DNA of 64,000 nt from Clostridiaceae bacterium M8S5 (GTDB taxonomy: Bacteria > Bacillota > Clostridia > Tissierellales > MCWD3): contig CP118523.1 in the NCBI GenBank assembly GCA_029227815.1, positions 3,782,001 through 3,846,000 of the forward strand, written 5' to 3'. Below are positions 56,375-64,000 of the stretch, piece by piece (position 1 is the stretch's first letter; each line of letters opens with the position of its first letter). The translations under genes were made by a program, and so were the position numbers. The notes under the pieces are model-generated. The model had not been told where the DNA came from. It saw nothing but the letters and a program-made list of their open reading frames with translations, and did no database searches.

Positions 56375-57961
56375 TTACGCTAGATGACTATTTGCTAATA
56401 CTCCTTCTTTAAGACATATAACTTGATCAAAACCCTCCAAATCTTCTGATAGTTTATGAGTTATCATTATAACAGTCTTATTTGATTTTAATATATAATC
56501 TTTTAATACATTCGTTGTCTCGATATCTATTCCTGCAAATATCTCATCAAATATACATACTTCTTTATCTTCTAAATAACTTCTAATAAATTTTATCATT
56601 CCTTTTTGTCCACCACTTAATGATGCAGAATTGCTATTCTTTTTTATAGATTCTAAAACTTCTTTTTTAAATAAGTCTTTTATTTTTCCAAATCCAATAG
56701 TAGAATATGAATCATAACATGTAATATTATTATGAAAATCATCTGCAAATATATGTTCTTCTTGGCTAATATAACTTATTATAGGGCTGACATCTATTTC
56801 ATTTATATTTATTCCATCAAAGAATATTGTTCCACCATATATCTCTTTTTCTTTAATCAAGGCTTTCATCAAACTACTTTTTCCTGAACCACTTTCCCCG
56901 ATTATTGCATACTTCTTGCCTTTTTCAAATGTATAATACATATTTTTCATCTCAAAGTCATCATATTTTATATTTACATTTTTAAGTTCTATATTTTTAT
57001 CAAACGTATTTTTCTCTTTAAGTATTGGAAATTTAAACTTAAGAATTTCTTCTACCTTTTCTTTTATCTTTTTAGTTGATTTGTAATTAGTACTACTATA
57101 TATAAACAAGTCAATCGTATCAGTAAATTCTACAACAAATCCACCAACAGCCACTGCTGTTCCAATGGTGATTTCTCCTATTGAAACTAAATATATTGTT
57201 ATCATAAATGCAATACCGTTAATTATGTATATAGATAAATCATTAACTATACTTGCTATAGCAAACATCTTGTCATATAAAAATTTAATTTTTGCATTAC
57301 TTTCAATGTATTTAGCAAAAATATTATTAAAGCTTCTTCTAGTAATCTTATTTATTAATTTAAAGCCATTCAACAAATCTATAGTTTTTGCGGTTAATTT
57401 ACCAATACTATCTGTATATCGTTTATTTCGGTCTGATAATTTTTTTTCAGTTAATTTAGGAAGTATTGCTACAGAAATAAATGATAATAAAATTATTAAT
57501 GAAGACACCTTCCAATGCACATTAATAAACATTATTATCCCATAAGCAAGAAACATACTAACTGATTTAATCCCATTGATTACTGAAGATAAATAATTTA
57601 CGCTCATAATCCTTATATCATTTCCTTGGATGGATATGTATTCTCCAATTTCTCTTGAATAAAACTTCTCTTTATTATAGCTTGTGATTTTCTTAAAAAA
57701 ATCTTCTCTTAGTCCTTTTTCAAATTTTACAGTACTTTTCCATGTAAACAACATATTTGTATACGAAAAAAGCAAAATCGCCATCACACATAATATTAAT
57801 AGTGTTATGTATTTCCAAATACCTGTTGTACCACCTTTTTGCATATAATCAAATAATTTTTTTTGACTTAAAATAAACATAGCACTAGCCATTGTTAAAA
57901 ATAAATTTGAAATTACTTCTAGCGCAATCCATTTTTTTATATTCATTAAATATTTTTTCAT
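56375..57961 (-). CDS. ABC exporter half-transporter (TM + ATPase), first subunit
   Basis: This is 528 residues with six TM helices and an ATPase domain: Walker A GESGSGKSS, signature SLSGGQKGM, Walker B VCIFDEIFAGID, switch ITHKLSEDLEG. The Walker B is followed by Glu-Ile rather than Glu-Pro, and the composition diverges from typical lipid flippases. It is a heterodimer partner of 54658. A short ORF for a hydrophobic, Lys-rich peptide lies directly upstream at 57980. Substrate unknown. Confidence 0.9.
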   Translation of the reverse strand: MKKYLMNIKKWIALEVISNLFLTMASAMFILSQKKLFDYMQKGGTTGIWKYITLLILCVMAILLFSYTNMLFTWKSTVKFEKGLREDFFKKITSYNKEKFYSREIGEYISIQGNDIRIMSVNYLSSVINGIKSVSMFLAYGIIMFINVHWKVSSLIILLSFISVAILPKLTEKKLSDRNKRYTDSIGKLTAKTIDLLNGFKLINKITRRSFNNIFAKYIESNAKIKFLYDKMFAIASIVNDLSIYIINGIAFMITIYLVSIGEITIGTAVAVGGFVVEFTDTIDLFIYSSTNYKSTKKIKEKVEEILKFKFPILKEKNTFDKNIELKNVNIKYDDFEMKNMYYTFEKGKKYAIIGESGSGKSSLMKALIKEKEIYGGTIFFDGININEIDVSPIISYISQEEHIFADDFHNNITCYDSYSTIGFGKIKDLFKKEVLESIKKNSNSASLSGGQKGMIKFIRSYLEDKEVCIFDEIFAGIDIETTNVLKDYILKSNKTVIMITHKLSEDLEGFDQVICLKEGVLANSHLA

Positions 57962-57979
57962 AAGTACCTTAACTCCTAA

Positions 57980-58069
57980 TCAATTCTTGTATAATCCTTT
58001 TTTTAATATGTATTCAAATTTCTTTAATAAAGATGCTATCATCTTCCACACAACTAAACCAACAATCAT
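57980..58069 (-). CDS. Possible 29-residue amphipathic peptide upstream of the ABC pair
   Basis: The reverse strand encodes a peptide starting MIVGLVVWKMIASLL and continuing KKFEYILKKGLYKN, ending 18 bp before the ABC gene. It has a hydrophobic N-terminal half and an amphipathic, Lys-rich second half, like small secreted or bacteriocin-type peptides. The GAGAGGT site is 13 bp from this ATG, too far. A GTG at 58076 is ideally spaced but encodes a different 20-residue frame (MFNDCWFSCVEDD...). One of the two, or neither, may be translated. Confidence 0.3.
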   Translation of the reverse strand: MIVGLVVWKMIASLLKKFEYILKKGLYKN

Positions 58070-58222
58070 TGAACACTTAATTACCTCTCATCAATTCCAT
58101 TTGATTTATTTATGTAGTTTCTCCCAAACATCTATATATTTTTAACCATATAAATACTTAGACGTATATGTTCCTCATTCCATTCATTACATAAGATCTA
58201 TATAGTATATCTTCCATGTAAT

Positions 58223-59029
58223 TTAATCCCACCAAAAAAACCAATAATTTGATTTGTATAAACCTCCTGCTAAGTTTGAAATAGTTTCTGTTCCTTGATA
58301 TACTATATCATTACAATATATGAATTGTTCTTCTGCTAGCTTTATAGATTCTTCTTTTGTTTTTGGTGGAATAGCTACTGTACATTCAAGAGTACTCCTA
58401 GTAATTGATATAACTTCAGCACCATATTTATCATACCAATATTTTAATAAAGCTATTTGACTCTCAGGGCTAGGACAACAGTTCCATCCTCCGAATTTTA
58501 TATATGCTGGAACTTCATAAGAATTCTGTGTAGGTATCAATCCAATATATATTTCGTCATGATATTCTCCAGTCAATATATTAATATTTGAGGTAATGCT
58601 AGTCATAGGAGATAATACAGATGGCCATTTCCCAAGTTCTACGCAATCATATATTTTAGTGACTTTTCCTAATCGTTCTTTAAATATATTTTTAACACTT
58701 TTATCTAATGATTCTTTTATAATATCATCTGGTAAATCTTTGTTGTATGAAATAATCTCTTCGTGGCTCATAACATCATCATATGTACCAAGTATTACTG
58801 GTGTAATATCTTCTTTCTCTTCCCTAATCTTCAAACAAGTTTCTAATGCATCTTCACCAGAAACTACAATATAGTCAAACGGTAATTTAATTTCTTTCTT
58901 AATATCAAATGAAGTCTCATTATCTGATTCTACTGAGTTCTTAATTTCCAATGTAGAATCTTCCTTACATGCAGTACATAATAATAAAAATGAAATGAGA
59001 ATCAAAATTATAACCATCTTTTGTAACAT
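58223..59029 (-). CDS. DUF4253 domain lipoprotein
   Basis: This is 268 residues. The lipoprotein signal ends in CTAC (Cys about 21). The C-terminal 80 residues carry the DUF4253 pattern: LLKYWYDKYGAEVISI, a PP-K-T-K-E-E-S-I-K-L-A-E-E-Q stretch, and CNDIVYQGTETISNLAG ending in FFWWD. The middle region contains GGWNCCPSPESQ, as in family members. Function unknown; DUF4253 proteins are often associated with polymorphic toxin/immunity neighbourhoods, but no toxin is seen here. A TTAAGGAGG site precedes the ATG. Confidence 0.82.
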   Translation of the reverse strand: MLQKMVIILILISFLLLCTACKEDSTLEIKNSVESDNETSFDIKKEIKLPFDYIVVSGEDALETCLKIREEKEDITPVILGTYDDVMSHEEIISYNKDLPDDIIKESLDKSVKNIFKERLGKVTKIYDCVELGKWPSVLSPMTSITSNINILTGEYHDEIYIGLIPTQNSYEVPAYIKFGGWNCCPSPESQIALLKYWYDKYGAEVISITRSTLECTVAIPPKTKEESIKLAEEQFIYCNDIVYQGTETISNLAGGLYKSNYWFFWWD

Positions 59030-59440
59030 TATTTGTTTCCTCCTTAATAAGTTAATAACTTCTAATATCCTGCCCCCTTATAATTATTATAAAAGTAATA
59101 TATACTCTCCACTCCATCCTTCTACCAAATAATCCTTGGTAATCTACGTTCTATTATTTTTAATACTCTTTATATTTAAACTACATTTAGAGTATATCAT
59201 ACTTTAACCTAAACATTGATGAATTTTAGGTAAATTTGTCTTTATCTTGCTATAATGTTATATTAATATCTATTTTATACTTGTATGATAGCCACAACTG
59301 TGCTACTCATATTGCCTAACGATGAAATAGAAGTAATATTAAACAATTAACTATTTAGCTAATTGTTATTGGTATAGCATATTTAGTCAAGGTATAGGAT
59401 AAATAGTGAAATAGTATATCGCAATATAGTGTAATATACA

Positions 59441-59474
59441 AAAACCCCTCAAACATAACCGTCTGAGGGGGTTT
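59441..59474. terminator. Isolated terminator-like hairpin
   Basis: AAAACCCCTCA pairs with TGAGGGGGTTT. There is no intact gene on either side, which suggests loss of the gene it served. Confidence 0.65.
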
Positions 59475-59753
59475 CCATATTTTTTTTATCTCTTTTAGAA
59501 TTTGCATTGCTCATTTTTCAATGGTTTGAAGGCGATTTGTTAGTTGTGTATTAGTTACAAGTGTAAAGCTTTAAGGACTAAGAGCACCTTGTTTAAATCA
59601 ACCTTCCCCTTAGCCAGCAATATCGGTGTCAAAAGGGTGTGTTGGGAACTGCTGTGTTACGTGATTGTGAGGTGCTTTTTCAAATATTGAAAAACTTGCT
59701 TGAATTTAAAGTTCGTATATATTCTTTGTTAACACCTAATTCAATAAGTTTAT

Positions 59754-59873
59754 CTATAAACATGTTCTCATCAGACGAACTATTAATTCAAGTGGCGACA
59801 TCTGAAAGAGTATTAATACTCCTGCCACCATAAGTATAAATGCTATCATTATCATGCTATTCAATATACTCAT
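59754..59873 (-). pseudogene. Membrane micro-ORF or truncated gene start
   Basis: A 39-residue frame starts MSILNSMIMIAFILMVAGV and ends in RLMRTCL. One hydrophobic helix is followed by a short basic tail, like the N-terminus of a larger membrane protein cut short. The ribosome site (AAAGGTG) is about 13 bp away. The region around it shows broken frames. Probably a relic; identity unknown. Confidence 0.25.
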
Positions 59874-60073
59874 CTTATTTTAGCCGCACCTTTGTCCTTT
59901 AAAAATGAAAAAGTGCTGGAAATTTAAATATACTTCCTTTTTTATTTTGTAAATACCACTTTATATGTGAGATTAATCTATTCAAAAATGCAAGAAAACT
60001 TTTGTCCTCTATCTTATTATCAGTACATACTATTCCAATATTAAAGAAATATTAAAATTGAGTCTTTTTCATA

Positions 60074-60131
60074 TTGACAGTTCCTCTTACATATGTAATA
60101 ATAGTTACATACTTAAATATTACATATGTAA
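60074..60131 (+). promoter_or_regulatory. Promoter and double operator of the BlaI/BlaR-type operon
   Basis: TTGACA (60074-60079) is followed by a -10-like TAATAA/AATAAT around 60096-60101. The 12-bp palindrome TTACATATGTAA occurs twice, at 60087-60098 and 60120-60131, and the flanks of the two (CCTC... and ...GAGG) are mirror images. BlaI/MecI repressors bind TACA-x-TGTA palindromes, often paired and overlapping the promoter as here. This indicates autoregulation by the repressor at 60149. Confidence 0.85.
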
Positions 60132-60148
60132 GAGGAGCTGATGTATAT

Positions 60149-60529
60149 ATGAAAAATACACCTAAAATTTCGGATGCAGAATGGCAAGTGATAAAAATAT
60201 TGTGGGAACAATCTCCAATGACTGCAAACGAAGTTATAGAGAAACTTGAAACTAGTGTTGATTGGAATCACCAAACCATAAGGACACTAATTAATAGGTT
60301 AGTAAAAAAAGAAGCTGTTTCGTATAATGTGAAAGGTAAAGCTTATTATTATTATCCTATTGTTAATGAAGAGGAATGTATGAAAAAAGAAACTAGGTCA
60401 CTTCTTAGTAAAGTGTATGACGGTTCATTAAACCTCCTAATTAAAAACTTTATAAAAGATGAAAAGTTTTCTAAAAAAGAAATTGACGAACTAAGAAGTA
60501 TACTCGACAACAAAGAAAAGCAGAAGTAG
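60149..60529 (+). CDS. BlaI/MecI/CopY family transcriptional repressor
   Basis: This is 126 residues from the ATG at 60149 behind AGAGGAGC; an upstream ATG at 60074 would put the operators inside the gene. The winged helix reads ISDAEWQVIKILWEQSPMTANEVIEKLE and WNHQTIRTLINRLVKKEAV. The C-terminal dimerisation helices contain SLLSKVYDGSLNLLIKNFIKD. BlaI-type repressors are cleaved or released after the membrane receptor is triggered. It is coupled to the receptor gene 13 bp downstream. No beta-lactamase or PBP2a gene is in the window. Confidence 0.93.
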   Translation: MKNTPKISDAEWQVIKILWEQSPMTANEVIEKLETSVDWNHQTIRTLINRLVKKEAVSYNVKGKAYYYYPIVNEEECMKKETRSLLSKVYDGSLNLLIKNFIKDEKFSKKEIDELRSILDNKEKQK

Positions 60530-60542
60530 GTGAGGGTGGATA

Positions 60543-63305
60543 TTGGAATTTTTTAAATGGATACTTATAGCTTCAGAAATATCTAGTATTATGGCTATAA
60601 TTATTTTTCTTGTAAAATCATTGTTTAAAGACAAACTAGGAGTTACATGGAACTATTACATATGGTTTTTATTATTGATTCGATTAATTATTCCTCCTAA
60701 TTTTGTTGAAAGTTCATTAAGTATTTTTAATTCAATACCAGTGGAAATACGTACTGAAATAAGCTTGGCAGATGCATATAATCATAGAACAAATGATTTT
60801 TTATATCATAGAACATATGATGAAGTTGAAATTCCACCAGAAAGGAGGTTTAATAAAAGTGAAAATATTGAGAGAGATATAGGTTCTACCGTAAATACTG
60901 AACAAAGCAAGATTAAAACAATATCTAATAATTTAACAATGGGAATAAACAATAAGTATAGTATTTTTAAAATAGCATATATTCTATGGATAATAGGAGT
61001 GATTATCTTAACTGCCTATACAATATATGCAAATATAAAACTTTATCTTAAGATTAATATGAGTCGCATAACAACTGATGAGAAATTAAATGAAATTCTT
61101 GTTAAATCTAAAAAAAAGATGACTATAAACAAAATGGTAAAGTTAATAGTTATAAATGAGGTAAAGTCTGCTGCAATATTTGGTCTGTTCAAACCAAAAC
61201 TATTATTGTCAGGACCAGTGATTAATAAGCTTACTGACAATGAAGTGAAGCATATTATACTCCACGAATTATCTCATCTAAAAAGAATGGATATTGTAAC
61301 AAAGTGGATAATGACAGTAATACAAATTATCCATTGGTTCAATCCTATTGTTTGGTATTCATTCTATAGAATGGATCAAGACTGTGAGGTGGCCTGTGAT
61401 GCCAAAGCTCTGAATTATATAGAAACAAAAGATCACAAACAATATGGCTTTACAATAATAAAACTAATAGAAATATTTTCACGATCCAACTACACTCCTG
61501 GGACTCTAGGCATTGTAGGGAATAAATCTAACATAAAAAGGAGAATTGAGATGATAAGTATATTTAACAAAAACTCATGGAAGTGGGCAATAACAGGTAT
61601 AGTAGTATTTGCAGCTCTTGGGGTTGTAGGATTAACAAGTTCAATACAACCAGTACAAGCTATAGGGGAAAGTCAACAAGAGGCTAAAGCTAGTGATAGT
61701 AATATTGTAACCTTTCCTGATCATAATTTAGAAAAAGTTATAAGACAAATTATAAATAAACCTACTGGAAATATTACACAGAAAGATGTTGAAGAAATTA
61801 CACAGATAACAGGTTTTATGGATGATGAACATCGAGCACCTACGGATTATGGACAAAGTGAAGCATTTGAAAAAATATCTAGTTTAGAAGGAATACAGTA
61901 TTTAACCAATTTAACTAAGCTAGAACTAAGTGCATTAAATAAAATAAATGATTTTACCCCTTTATGCAAGGTGGTAAGGTTAAAGGAACTGTATTTAGGT
62001 CGACTTGAAGGATTAAGTGAGGATGCTGATATAAGTTATCTTAATACATTGACTAACTTAAATAGATTCGAAATTGGTAAGATAGAGGATATTACTATTT
62101 TAGAGAATTTAACTAACTTAACTAAGGTATACATAATCCTTGATAAGGATAATATAAAAGATATAAACGTTTTAATGGATCTTCCTAATTTAACTGATTT
62201 AACCGTAGACTCTCATGATGTATGGTATCCAGAAACAAATACCATGAAAAAAGCAGTAGAAGATATTAGTTTTATTAAGGATCTAACTAATCTAACTAAT
62301 TTAAAAATTTTTAATAGTAGTATAAAGGATGTTAACTTTCTACAGACCTTAACTAAATTAACTAAATTAGATATAAATGCTTATAATTTAAGTGATATAA
62401 GCGCTATAAGGCATCTTACTAATTTAACTGAATTAGGAATAGAGAGTGATATTATAGCTAACATAGATGTTTTAAAGCAGTTTACTAACTTGACTAATTT
62501 GAAATTGCGTTGTATGAAAGTAAGTGATATAAGTGTTCTAGAAGGTTTAACAAAATTAGAAAAATTAGACTTATCATCCTATAAAGTAGGTGAATTAAAG
62601 GATATAACCGTTTTAAAGAACTTAACTAATTTAACTAGTTTAAATTTAAGTAATAATAAAATAGATGATATAAGCTCTTTAGAATATCTTACTAATTTAA
62701 CTAATTTAAACCTAGGTCTTTCATATAATATAAATGATGAAGATTTAAGTTCTCTAAAGAAGCTTAGTAAGCTAACTAATTTAAGTATAAGTAGTTCTGA
62801 TATAACAGATTTAAGCCTAATCTCAAGTTTTCCTAAACTAACTAGTTTGCAATTAGGGTATAATAAAATAATAGACATAAGTCCTCTGAAGAATCTTACT
62901 AATTTGACTTATTTAGGACTACAAGGGAATCAAATAAAAAATATAAGGTCTCTAGAGAATCTTACTAATTTAATTGATTTAAGATTAGAAGAGAATCAAA
63001 TAAAAGATATAAGCCCTCTAGAAAACCTTACTAATTTAACTTATTTAGGATTAAAAGAGAATATGATAAAAGATATAAGTCCTCTAGAAAACCTTACTAA
63101 TTTAACTTATTTAGGATTAAAAGAGAATATGATAAAAGATATAAGTCCTCTAGTAAATCATACTAATTTAACTCATTTAAAATTACAAAAGAATCAAATA
63201 AAAGATATAAGCCCTCTAGAAAACCTTACTAATTTAACTTATTTAGAATTAGAGGGAAATCCAATACTAGATTACAGCCCAGTAGATAATTTAAATTTAG
63301 ATTAA
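60543..63305 (+). CDS. BlaR1-type M56 receptor with leucine-rich-repeat sensor domain
   Basis: This is 920 residues from a TTG start after GGTGAGGGTGG. Residues 1-340 are a BlaR1/MecR1 M56 domain with TM helices near 5-24, 33-52 and 145-167 and HELSH at 241-245 plus Glu282 in CEVACD. A fourth TM (about 350-368) follows. Instead of the penicillin-binding domain of BlaR1, the outer part (about 385-915) starts with an internalin-like cap (VTFPDHNLEKVIRQIINK). It continues with about 20 LRRs of 22 residues (LTNLTYLGLKENMIKDISPLEN type). It probably senses a protein or carbohydrate and inactivates the adjacent repressor; that link is inference. Confidence 0.9.
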   Translation: MEFFKWILIASEISSIMAIIIFLVKSLFKDKLGVTWNYYIWFLLLIRLIIPPNFVESSLSIFNSIPVEIRTEISLADAYNHRTNDFLYHRTYDEVEIPPERRFNKSENIERDIGSTVNTEQSKIKTISNNLTMGINNKYSIFKIAYILWIIGVIILTAYTIYANIKLYLKINMSRITTDEKLNEILVKSKKKMTINKMVKLIVINEVKSAAIFGLFKPKLLLSGPVINKLTDNEVKHIILHELSHLKRMDIVTKWIMTVIQIIHWFNPIVWYSFYRMDQDCEVACDAKALNYIETKDHKQYGFTIIKLIEIFSRSNYTPGTLGIVGNKSNIKRRIEMISIFNKNSWKWAITGIVVFAALGVVGLTSSIQPVQAIGESQQEAKASDSNIVTFPDHNLEKVIRQIINKPTGNITQKDVEEITQITGFMDDEHRAPTDYGQSEAFEKISSLEGIQYLTNLTKLELSALNKINDFTPLCKVVRLKELYLGRLEGLSEDADISYLNTLTNLNRFEIGKIEDITILENLTNLTKVYIILDKDNIKDINVLMDLPNLTDLTVDSHDVWYPETNTMKKAVEDISFIKDLTNLTNLKIFNSSIKDVNFLQTLTKLTKLDINAYNLSDISAIRHLTNLTELGIESDIIANIDVLKQFTNLTNLKLRCMKVSDISVLEGLTKLEKLDLSSYKVGELKDITVLKNLTNLTSLNLSNNKIDDISSLEYLTNLTNLNLGLSYNINDEDLSSLKKLSKLTNLSISSSDITDLSLISSFPKLTSLQLGYNKIIDISPLKNLTNLTYLGLQGNQIKNIRSLENLTNLIDLRLEENQIKDISPLENLTNLTYLGLKENMIKDISPLENLTNLTYLGLKENMIKDISPLVNHTNLTHLKLQKNQIKDISPLENLTNLTYLELEGNPILDYSPVDNLNLD

Positions 63306-63330
63306 TACGTGGCAGGAAAGAGTTTAACTT

Positions 63331-63408
63331 GTGAAATGGAAATGCCTTTGTTGTGGTTACTATACATCGCTAGTATTAAAAGATGATGAATTAGATGGCT
63401 TAGAGTAA
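63331..63408 (+). pseudogene. Truncated CPCC-like cysteine-rich protein
   Basis: A GTG-started frame of 25 residues begins MKWKCLCCGYYTSLVL. It resembles the start of CPCC-family proteins (KCPCCGYYT), which continue for 60-100 residues; here it stops early. An AGGAAAG site lies about 11 bp upstream. It is probably a remnant just downstream of the receptor gene. Confidence 0.35.
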
Positions 63409-63488
63409 TTTTTTAAGGTTTACAGCGATTATAAGACCTACCTAATAAAAAATCTTTAATTAATTTTTACTGTGCAGATTAAAATATT

Positions 63489-63523
63489 AAAGCATCAAGA
63501 ACTTAAAAATTCTTGGTGCTTTT
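63489..63523 (+). terminator. Terminator downstream of the BlaI/BlaR-type operon
   Basis: AAAGCATCAAGAA pairs with TTCTTGGTGCTTTTG. The first convincing terminator after the receptor gene. Confidence 0.8.
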
Positions 63524-63535
63524 GTTGTGTATTGA

Positions 63536-63572
63536 GTGACAGTTGGACAGCCTGCTGGAGAAGAACTGTCAC
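63536..63572. repeat. 37-nt inverted repeat
   Basis: GTGACAGTT (63536-63544) and AACTGTCAC (63564-63572) flank a GC-richer centre. No gene is associated. It could be a recombination remnant or an RNA hairpin. Confidence 0.4.
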
Positions 63573-63666
63573 ATTTATAGTCTTACCATATGGATGTTAT
63601 TTTTATTGGTGGAGGAACACTAATTTGCTTAGTTAGAAAACAGATCAGCTTGTTAGAATACCTCCT

Positions 63667-63897
63667 TCATTTACTAATCATATACTTACGACTTTTTAGA
63701 TATTCAAACATACCTTCTCTTTCTTTAGAATTATTAATTCTATAAATATCTTTGTATAATATATTTAACAGTTCTTCAACCTCTTGGCTTGCTATATAGT
63801 GTTTTTCTATATTATCATAATTAAATAGTAGATACATTTGATTTTCTGGGAATTTAATAAGGGGAAAAAAATAGTTAATCGAGAGTGTGTCAATCAT
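63667..63897 (-). CDS. Hypothetical protein, possibly 5'-truncated
   Basis: A 76-residue frame starts MIDTLSINYFFPLIKF and ends FEYLKSRKYMISK. It is charged and helix-rich with no TM segment or known motif. There is no ribosome site before the ATG, so it may be the tail of a larger, broken gene. Not recognised. Confidence 0.35.
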   Translation of the reverse strand: MIDTLSINYFFPLIKFPENQMYLLFNYDNIEKHYIASQEVEELLNILYKDIYRINNSKEREGMFEYLKSRKYMISK

Positions 63898-64000
63898 TCT
63901 GTAAATAGGTAATTTATAGCCTTATATGAATAGTAATAAGATACTAAGAAATAATAAAATCACTTCTCTTGAACAACTTAAGAATAATCTTTAAAATAAA

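Larger units (their letters stand above)
59030..60073. other. 1-kb region with gene relics, no complete gene
   Basis: The left part is AT-rich and featureless up to a terminator-like hairpin at 59441-59474 with no recognisable gene before it. From about 59500 to 59900 the sequence is less AT-rich and contains short open frames with interrupted reading, including the membrane micro-ORF at 59754. It looks like the decayed remains of inserted DNA. No IS ends were identified. Confidence 0.45.

Noticed and set aside
54658-57961. ABC pair as dedicated exporter of the MTL-K-F peptides
   Set aside because: It lacks a C39 peptidase domain, lies at least 7 kb from any such peptide gene, and nothing in the sequence ties them together.
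59639-59833. Forward open frame of about 64 codons
   Set aside because: No ribosome site, no recognisable motif, and it lies in a relic region opposite another broken frame.
62000-63300. Regular 66-bp repeats resembling a CRISPR array
   Set aside because: The repeats are in frame, have no unique spacers, and encode leucine-rich repeats.
60149-63305. Beta-lactam resistance operon
   Set aside because: The receptor lacks a penicillin-binding sensor domain and no beta-lactamase or PBP gene is adjacent.

Overview
The window comes from a low-GC, probably endospore-forming member of the Clostridia (Bacillota). The base composition is strongly AT-rich, Shine-Dalgarno sites are strong AGGAGG types, and there is a cwlD-type spore-cortex amidase. 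The remaining content (peptidase T, M3 oligopeptidases, Bce-type ABC modules, a trehalose PTS, WG-repeat proteins) fits an amino-acid-fermenting clostridium. No rRNA, tRNA or CRISPR array is visible. The species cannot be named from the sequence alone.

Layout. 1-2.5 kb: the start of a Y-family DNA polymerase running off the left edge, a TSCPD-domain protein and peptidase T (pepT). 2.5-8.9 kb: a segmental duplication. A RocB-like M20 peptidase plus an M3 oligopeptidase (pepF) is followed by a second pepF preceded by a decayed head of the M20 gene. A 42-residue cysteine-rich peptide gene is present only in the second copy. 9-16 kb: a three-gene ABC-2 exporter, an ArsR-type regulator, an M50 protease, a class IV aminotransferase, and a MocR regulator divergent from azlCD. 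17-24 kb: an FGGY kinase, a lipoprotein, an AGCS amino-acid symporter, two cell-wall amidases and a RidA protein. 24-29 kb: a cluster of very short two-cysteine peptide genes, a YibE/F protein, a BceAB-like transporter without regulators and an ORF-less group II intron fragment. 29.6-38 kb: a LysM-bearing 5'-nucleotidase, a PatB/MalY-type aminotransferase and two large WG-repeat proteins flanking a pseudouridine synthase. 38-42.6 kb: the trehalose operon treB-treC-treR with a palindromic operator overlapping its promoter. 42.7-47.7 kb: a full BceRSAB-type module with two further short peptide genes just upstream. 47.8-59 kb: NUDIX, DUF1062, esterase, stalk-domain, GNAT, zinc-ribbon, DUF4932 and DUF4253 proteins and a two-subunit ABC exporter. 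60-63.3 kb: a BlaI-type repressor with a BlaR1-type M56 receptor whose outer part is a long leucine-rich-repeat domain.

The most unusual content is small. Four intact short peptides (26-37 residues, the 26-residue one less certain) and one decayed copy share an N-terminal Lys/Arg-Phe-x-x-Tyr signature. Three start MTL and the best conserved members carry two cysteines. They lie at two separate loci, and both loci are within about 2 kb of a Bce-type ABC transporter. The other notable items are the BlaR1-LRR fusion receptor, a self-complementary dispersed element of about 120 bp present twice, and the cysteine-rich peptide between the two pepF copies. All functional links for the peptides are inference from sequence and position.
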